Part shown: one piece after another, positions 58,470-64,000 of the stretch
Layout of the letters: each line of letters begins with the position of its first letter
How positions within the stretch are numbered: position 1 is the stretch's first letter
Source: Microstegium vimineum
Lineage: Eukaryota; Streptophyta; Magnoliopsida; Poales; Poaceae
Reading direction: 5' to 3'
Length of the DNA stretch: 64,000 nucleotides
Assembly: GCA_022036555.1 (NCBI GenBank)
Contig: CM039130.1
Location: 7,613,599-7,677,598, forward strand
Translations under genes and position numbers: made by a program
Notes under the pieces: generated by a model
The model's input: only the letters and a program-made list of their open reading frames with translations
Told to the model about the DNA's origin: nothing
Databases searched by the model: none

Positions 58470-59345
58470 TGTTGACACTGTTTTTTGGCACCTGTCAATA
58501 TGATCTAAGGATTGTGTCGATCGGCAAAAAGATAGTTGTTGTTCTCTATCGGCATCGGGATATTACCAATCATATTGCCGATGGGAGTAGAGAGAATGTT
58601 GCCGATGGAGGTAAGAAGATGTTGTCGAAGAGCGATTGCCGATGGGAACAGAAAGCTGCCGATAGAAGCGGAATAACTGACGTCAGCAGAAAGTTGCCGA
58701 TGACATTGAAGGAAAGTTGCGGATTGAAGGAAGTCTGCCGATGAAAGGTTTCATTGTGAAGGAGATAGATATGGAAGCTGGTAATTTCATGCCAGTATTA
58801 ATAGATTTATTTCGAGTCTGACTCTTGCACGAGTCGTTTGTTTCCTTTAGCATGAGTCGTTTTATTTCCTTAAAAATAAGAGTTTTTGTTTAGGAAGGTA
58901 TGAGTCGTGTCTATCTATAACTCCTCTTGCCGGAGTATAAATATGTACCCAAGGGGCCGTGGAAAAAAGATATCCAATTCAATCAATACAAATCAATTAC
59001 TTTTTTATCTACTTTACCAGTAATTTACCTTTACTGTATTAGGTTTAATTATCTACGAGTTCTTTCAATGCTTTGATGGGCTGCATCTACTAGATCTCCA
59101 TCAACATTGTAAGTTCCGTGTTTTGAGCAATCAGAGCTTTGACGTCTGGGCGCATCGCTGTCGTCTCGTTCTGCTATTGTTCTAGTTATCCTTGATCAAT
59201 CTGAGCCTTGGCGTCCGGGCGTATCGCCGTCGTCTCGTTTAGCTTTGTTCTAGTTATCGTCCTTGTCGATTAACTAATCAAATCGACTGGCACACCTTGG
59301 ATATCGAATTCGGGTATAAGCCCGAGATGTTCGCAGACCCTGACG
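58470..59345 (+). repeat. Ty3/gypsy LTR, Tat/Grande-like (right end approximate)
   Basis: It starts TGTTGACACTGTTTTTTGG, a hallmark of Tat-lineage grass LTRs, and contains repeated GCCGATGG motifs. A TATA-like AGTATAAATATG lies near 58935. In the R/U5 part a unit with GGCGTCCGGGCGTATCGCC is tandemly repeated (about 59130 and 59208). CGACTGGCACAC near 59284 resembles the end. No internal coding region follows. Confidence 0.5.
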
Positions 59346-59771
59346 CTTTTTGTGTCAACGCCACTTTTATTTTTTCTAAATACTTGGCACTATACGCTCC
59401 TTTAGATTTCATTTCCAATCTTGCCCTTGGTAGGGTACACCCTTCCCACCATTGCTCATTGTAGAAATTTCTAAGCACTCTTACATTACATAGCAACTTC
59501 AACATATGGGCATTTTGGTCAATTCATGCAACATAGGGCTTGGGCTTCGTGCCACGGTCAACGTTTCCAAGTAAAGACAAATGGAGGATAGTATTAAACA
59601 TCTTAGTATAAACTTAAATAAATATCATCACTAAGACAATTTCCAGAAGCCGATGTTATTTAGCAGTGATTTCCAATATATAATGATCTATTTTAGTACC
59701 CCAAATCTCCAATGTAATATGTTTGAGTATGCTTGTAGAGTTAAAGCATATCAAATAGATTAACCAGAATA
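59346..59771. other. Intergenic
   Basis: Nothing recognised. Confidence 0.3.
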
Positions 59772-60242
59772 CTCCCTCCATTCTAAATTATTACAATGAA
59801 AATATAGAGAAAATTATAAAGATTTATGACATCAAATTGATATATTATAAAAATATAATTGATAGAGAATTTAAGGATACTTAGTTGGTATTATAAATAT
59901 TATTATATTACTCTCTCTATCCCAAAATACAAGTCGTTTTTGTTTCCTGAGAAAACAATATTATTGAACTTTGACAAATGATATATAAAAATATATTAAT
60001 ATTTATAATATATAATTAGTATCATTAGATAGATCGCTAAATATACTTTCATATTAAATTAATTTGGAGATATAAACGCTACATGTATTTTTTTTTACGA
60101 ATATAGTCAAAGTTGAGAAAAATTGATTTGCACACATCTTATAATGACTTTTATTATGCGATGGAGGGAGTATCATATAAAATTCGATCGAACTTGAGAT
60201 GCTTTGATTCTTCAAGTTTTTAAAATATTATGACGAAGAAAG
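59772..60242. repeat. Stowaway MITE interrupted by a second one
   Basis: The left part (from CTCCCTCCATTC at 59772) and the right part (60171-60242) together match 13080-13286. The inner element begins at 59911, in the middle. Confidence 0.65.
59911..60170. repeat. Stowaway MITE nested in another
   Basis: CTCTCTCTATCCCAAAATAC on the left pairs with GCGATGGAGGGAG on the right. TA flanks at 59909-59910 and 60171-60172 mark its insertion into the outer element. Confidence 0.75.
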
Positions 60243-60960
60243 TACATATGTACATGATACTTGCTCATTTGCTCTACACCCACGAACCAGGAGAGAAAAA
60301 CGAGCCACACAGATACCGGGCTGGCAACAAAATGGCGCGGTTGGGTATGGGTTCATAGGAAAGCACTGCACATTAACCAATCGACATGGGCTGGGAGTAA
60401 AATCGGACGAGGGACACGCAACTGAGGAAGGTGTCGGCGGTGACAAATTGCGTGTCCGCAGCCTTGGCACGAGCGCGGCACGCGGCTTTGGACAAGAGAG
60501 GAGAGAGAATTCAGAAAGGGACCTAAAGACTGACATGCGGGGCACAGTGCCACCTAATATGCTGAAGCCACAGTCAGAAGCAAAGCACGTAAATCCCAAG
60601 CAGAAAAAAAAAAGAAAAAACAGCTATTTAATTATCCAGGCTTCAGTGCACTCAGGCCCACTAACGACGGCCCATTAGAATGCATAGCCTTGCCCAATCT
60701 CACAGACCTGCCCACCTCATCATCTCGAGCGCAAGGTTTTTGCCCTGGTTCCACATGTCAGCCAGCTAGACCACATCCAGACATCCTCGCGCGCTTCTCC
60801 CATCGCCTGGCGCCTGCCGCTGCCACGGTCCGGTATATTGTGGCATTTAAAAATGATGAAAAACTACATTATTCACATATAGAGAAACCCAAAAATTTCA
60901 CATACAGAAAAACCCAAAAATTTCAAGTACAAAAGCATTTATGAAAAAAATATATAGAAA
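60243..60960. other. Intergenic
   Basis: The moderately GC-rich part (60290-60590) gives a 123-residue minus-strand frame without family resemblance. I do not call a gene. Just before the Copia fragment, 60881-60930 contains AAACCCAAAAATTTCA twice. Confidence 0.35.
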
Positions 60961-62533
60961 CCCATGGAGGAGCGACTCCTGCTCGCGAGCGACGCTGAGC
61001 CAGCGTCACCGGAGGAGGCGCTGCGTCACAAGTGCCGGAGGCACGCGATGTTGGACGAGATGACGTCCATAGAGGCGAGTGGTACCTAGGAGCTCGTCGA
61101 ATCGCCGCCGCGCGTCAAGCCAATCAGCCTCAAGTGGGTCTACAAGACCAAGAAAGACGCGGCGAGCATCGTCACCAAGCACAAGGCGCGGCTTGTCGCG
61201 AAGGGCTATGTCCAGTGACAGGGGATCGACTTTGACGAGGTTTTCGCCCCGGTTGCCCGCCTGGATTTTGTGCGCCTGCTCCTGGCGCATGCTGCCTGCG
61301 AGGGATGGGCAGTCCATCACATGGACGTCAAGTCCGCGTTCCTCAACGGCGTGATCCAGGAGGAGGTCTACGTCGAGTAGCCTCCCGGCTTCATCCTGCG
61401 CGGCCATGAGCACAAGGTACTCCGTCTCGTCAAGGCCCTGTACGGATTGCGCCAAGCTCCCCGTGCCTGGTACTCCAAACTGGACGAGTCACTAATCGCG
61501 CTTGACTTCAAGAGGAGCATGTCCGAACACGCCGTCTACCTCCGGGGATCTGGTACACGCCGGCTGGTGGTTGGGGTTTATGTCGATGACCTCATCATCG
61601 CCGGCGGCCACCAAACCGACATCGACACCTTCAAGATGGAGATGCAGTCCACGTTCAAGATGAGCGACTTGGGGCTCCTACACTACTACCTTGGGTTGGA
61701 GGTGACACAGTCGGAGGAGGGCATCACCGTGTGTCAAAGTGCATACGCCACCAAGATTCTGGAGACGGCGGGCTTGACTGGATGCAAGTCGAGCTGCACA
61801 CCCATGGAGCCGCGCCTGAAACTCAATAAGCTAAGCACATCCTCTGTTGTTGATCCAACTCACTATAGAAGCATTATGGGATCGCTGCGTTACTTGGTAA
61901 ATTCGAGGCCGGACTTGGCATACTCAGTGGGTTATGTGAGTCGCTTCATGGAAACTCCAACCACCGAGCACCTGGGAGTTGTCAAAAGGATCCTCAGATA
62001 CATTGCTGGGACCCTTGGGCATGGCTGCCACTACCAGAGGAAGAAGAAGGAGCAGGCCCTGCTGATCGGCTACAGCGACAGTGATCTGGCAGGGGACATC
62101 GACACGCGCAGGAGCACCACTGGCGTCCTTTTCTTCCTTGGAGATAATCTGATCACCTGGCAATCACAGAAGCAGAAAGTTGTGGCGCTATCTTCCTGTG
62201 AAGCGGAATACATGGCCGCAACCACAACTGCTTGCTAGGGGATCTGGCTGGCGCGGCTGATCGCTGAGCTTAGAGGTGAAGACGCCAGCACCACCAAGCT
62301 GTATGTTGACAACCAGTCCGCCATAGCACTCAGCAAAAATCCTGCCTTCCATGACCGCTCCAAACATATCGATGTCGGGTATCACTTCATACGTGAGTGT
62401 GTTGAAGATGGCAGGGTGATGATTAACCCAATCGGCACTGTAGAGCAGCTGGCGGACATTGAGACCAAGGCCCTGGCGCGGGAGCGATTCTGTGAATTAC
62501 GTTCTCGCATTGGGGTTCATAATGTACATATTT
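60961..62533 (+). pseudogene. Copia reverse transcriptase-RNase H, 5'-truncated, four stops
   Basis: A single frame with no frameshift: RT fingers (LKWVYKTKKDAAS, KARLVAKGY, DFDEVFAPVARLD), AFLNG, LYGLRQAPRAWY, the active site YVDDLIIAG, then RNase H (GYSDSDLAGD, RRSTTGVLFFLG, SSCEAEYMA, HIDVGYHF). Four stops interrupt it: about 61087 (Trp position), 61216 (Arg), 61378 (Gln) and 62236 (Gln), each a single C-to-T or G-to-A change. Gag, protease and integrase are absent. The 3' LTR follows at 62558. Confidence 0.85.
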
Positions 62534-62540
62534 AGTGCAA

Positions 62541-62556
62541 GGCTTAGGAGGAGAAT
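62541..62556 (+). other. Polypurine tract
   Basis: A purine-rich AGGAGGAGAA stretch directly before the LTR start, as required for plus-strand priming in LTR retrotransposons. Confidence 0.6.
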
Positions 62557-62557
62557 T

Positions 62558-62891
62558 TGTTAGATAAGCCTTGCGCCTGACATAGTTAGCTGCATGTTTT
62601 ATTTCAGTCTTGCACACGCACGAGCACTAACGTGTGGTCGCCGTGCGTTTAAGAGTTCAAGGACGGGAATAGCTCTCCACGACTCAGGGCATGCAGCCAC
62701 GGGCCGACGATGGCGGTGCGTGGGGATGGACGTGCACAATGCGCTGCGTGGGCGCCGTGGCTGGTTCCCCTTTGCATGTTTGTTTCCTTTTAAATTGCAA
62801 TGAACAACAAAAGAAAAGCTGCGCTTTTTAGGCAGCACCAAATCCAATTGTCTTCTTGTTAGTTCTACTCTCCATCATCCAATTTCCAACA
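62558..62891 (+). repeat. Copia 3' LTR (334 bp)
   Basis: Begins TGTTAGATAAGCC after the polypurine tract and ends TTTCCAACA. TGTTAG/CCAACA are the near-inverted termini usual for Copia. The end is inferred from these signals, since the matching 5' LTR is not in the window. Confidence 0.55.
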
Positions 62892-64000
62892 AAGCCATCA
62901 GCTTTGCTCTGCTAATCTGCCACCGTGACGAAAGCTGGTGACGGGAGGCACAGTCAAAATACTGCCAGTACAGTGATAAGTTGGTCAGCCAGATGGTTGG
63001 CATGTCTCTCTTGACATACTACTATGCACTTGTGCCATCATTTGATCTACTGAAAGGTGAGAAGATATTCTCTCTTCAGTAGATTCAGCAAAGACAATTT
63101 TGTGTTTGGTTCCGCTGTGACTGACAGCATAGTTGATTGTACGTAGCTACGGAGTACACTGGAAGACAAAGAAGAACATAAGATTAGTATCTCGATTGAA
63201 GTCTGAAACTCTGAATAGGGGCACCTGAAGCTGGAAAAGTGTTTTGGTATTTTGGGCCAGGATAGGCAAGCGCAGGCACGGGTTGATTTCCCGTGATGCT
63301 GCTATGGGCCTAGATAGCATACATAGGAAGAAGAAGCTCAATTCGTGTTCCCGTGTTGCTTTTGTTACGCGTGCAGGTTGCTTGTTGCAACACGAAATTC
63401 CCTTCTTGCTAACGCCTGGGGGGGGGGGCAATCGCTACTTTTTGGAAGGCATCTTTGTGCATGGACTAGACATGAGGATATCTGTACCTAATCCCCTGAA
63501 TATGTTATGTTATCAATTGGGGTTTCTGAAACTCCAATAATCACCACTCCAGGTCCACACACACATTCAGTAATCAACACTAGTGTGGTCAAATTTTCAT
63601 GGCAGCAGAGCACACACAGAAGCATCAAGCAGCAGCAGCCCATCTGCTACAGCGACGGAAGCACATATGCTGTGGGTTGGGCGCAGAAGATCTCCGGGGG
63701 ATCTGAGGGCCGCCTTGGTCGGCATAAAGAAATGGCGAAAATGCCCCTGGCAGATCTCGGAGACTATCCTTTTCATGCTCCTTCCTTCTCCGCCTTCTCA
63801 ATTCGGATGCCGATGCAACCATATAAGAGTTTGTTTGGAACACAGAAATAGAAAACATAGGAAAAAAAACCCACAGAAATATCATTAATGTATAGTGGTA
63901 AAACAGAGGAAAGAAAAAACACATGATATAGATAAGAAGTGGTGTTTGTAACATAGGAACCATAAGGTTGTGAATGATAAAAGAGTCATTATTAGTGCTT
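62892..64000. other. Intergenic
   Basis: No gene supported. Contains a small hairpin (ATCTACTGAA ... TTCAGTAGAT at about 63045-63085), a poly-G run at about 63419-63429, and at 63825-64000 a stretch resembling a MITE end (GTTTGTTTGGAACACAG). Confidence 0.35.

Noticed and set aside
60228..60599. 123-residue minus-strand frame
   Set aside because: No domain, no splice context, overlapped by equal frames on the other strand.

Overview
This window is nuclear DNA from a grass, most likely a panicoid such as a member of the sorghum/sugarcane group. That placement is an inference from long Tekay-like LTRs, Stowaway and Tourist MITEs, a helicase-bearing Helitron fragment, and introns bounded by GT..AG. 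It is a repeat-dominated interval. I can support one intact gene, one gene that is intact apart from a single frameshift, and several broken genes. The rest is nested transposon remnants and AT-rich intergenic DNA.

Left part (1-11.3 kb): a minus-strand LTR fragment is followed by a LINE fragment. The LINE is split at 2161 by a 5.45 kb insertion (2162-7612) whose two outer ends are both LTR 3' termini, lying in inverted orientation and flanked by the 5-bp repeat ATGGT. Beyond it the block LINE 3' end / second LINE fragment / Copia gag-protease remnant / LTR-like sequence (7613-11281) recurs in the same order and orientation at 45.4-49.2 kb. The second copy shows the unoccupied insertion site.

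Genic part (11.9-44 kb): this stretch holds a SKP1-like pseudogene (11956-12789), an unidentified coding remnant (13.7-14.0 kb), a minus-strand gene with a C-terminal plant calmodulin-binding domain (17507-19601, probable 5' leader exon near 21.4 kb), a Helitron helicase fragment between duplicated host flanks (28.8-30.5 kb), and two minus-strand cysteine-rich receptor-like kinase (CRK) genes. The first CRK is broken. Its kinase end (31824-33117) and its ectodomain exon (38229-38900) are separated by a degenerate hAT transposon with BED-finger transposase exons, and the middle exons are missing. The second CRK (40936-43741) has seven exons that join into an uninterrupted 647-residue protein with signal peptide, two DUF26 modules, transmembrane segment and complete kinase motifs.

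Right part (45-64 kb): the second copy of the LINE/Copia block, a degraded chromodomain-bearing Ty3/gypsy pol fragment interrupted downstream by a 4.07 kb solo LTR, a SIRE-like Copia LTR, a Tat-like gypsy LTR, nested Stowaway MITEs, and the 3' half of a Copia element whose reading frame is intact except for four stop codons. Several coding remnants across the window carry stops explicable by single C-to-T or G-to-A changes, as expected from deamination of methylated cytosine in silenced DNA. I saw no rRNA, tRNA or CRISPR. Apart from a possible Helitron-associated duplication and the inverted-LTR insertion, nothing suggests an undescribed functional system.
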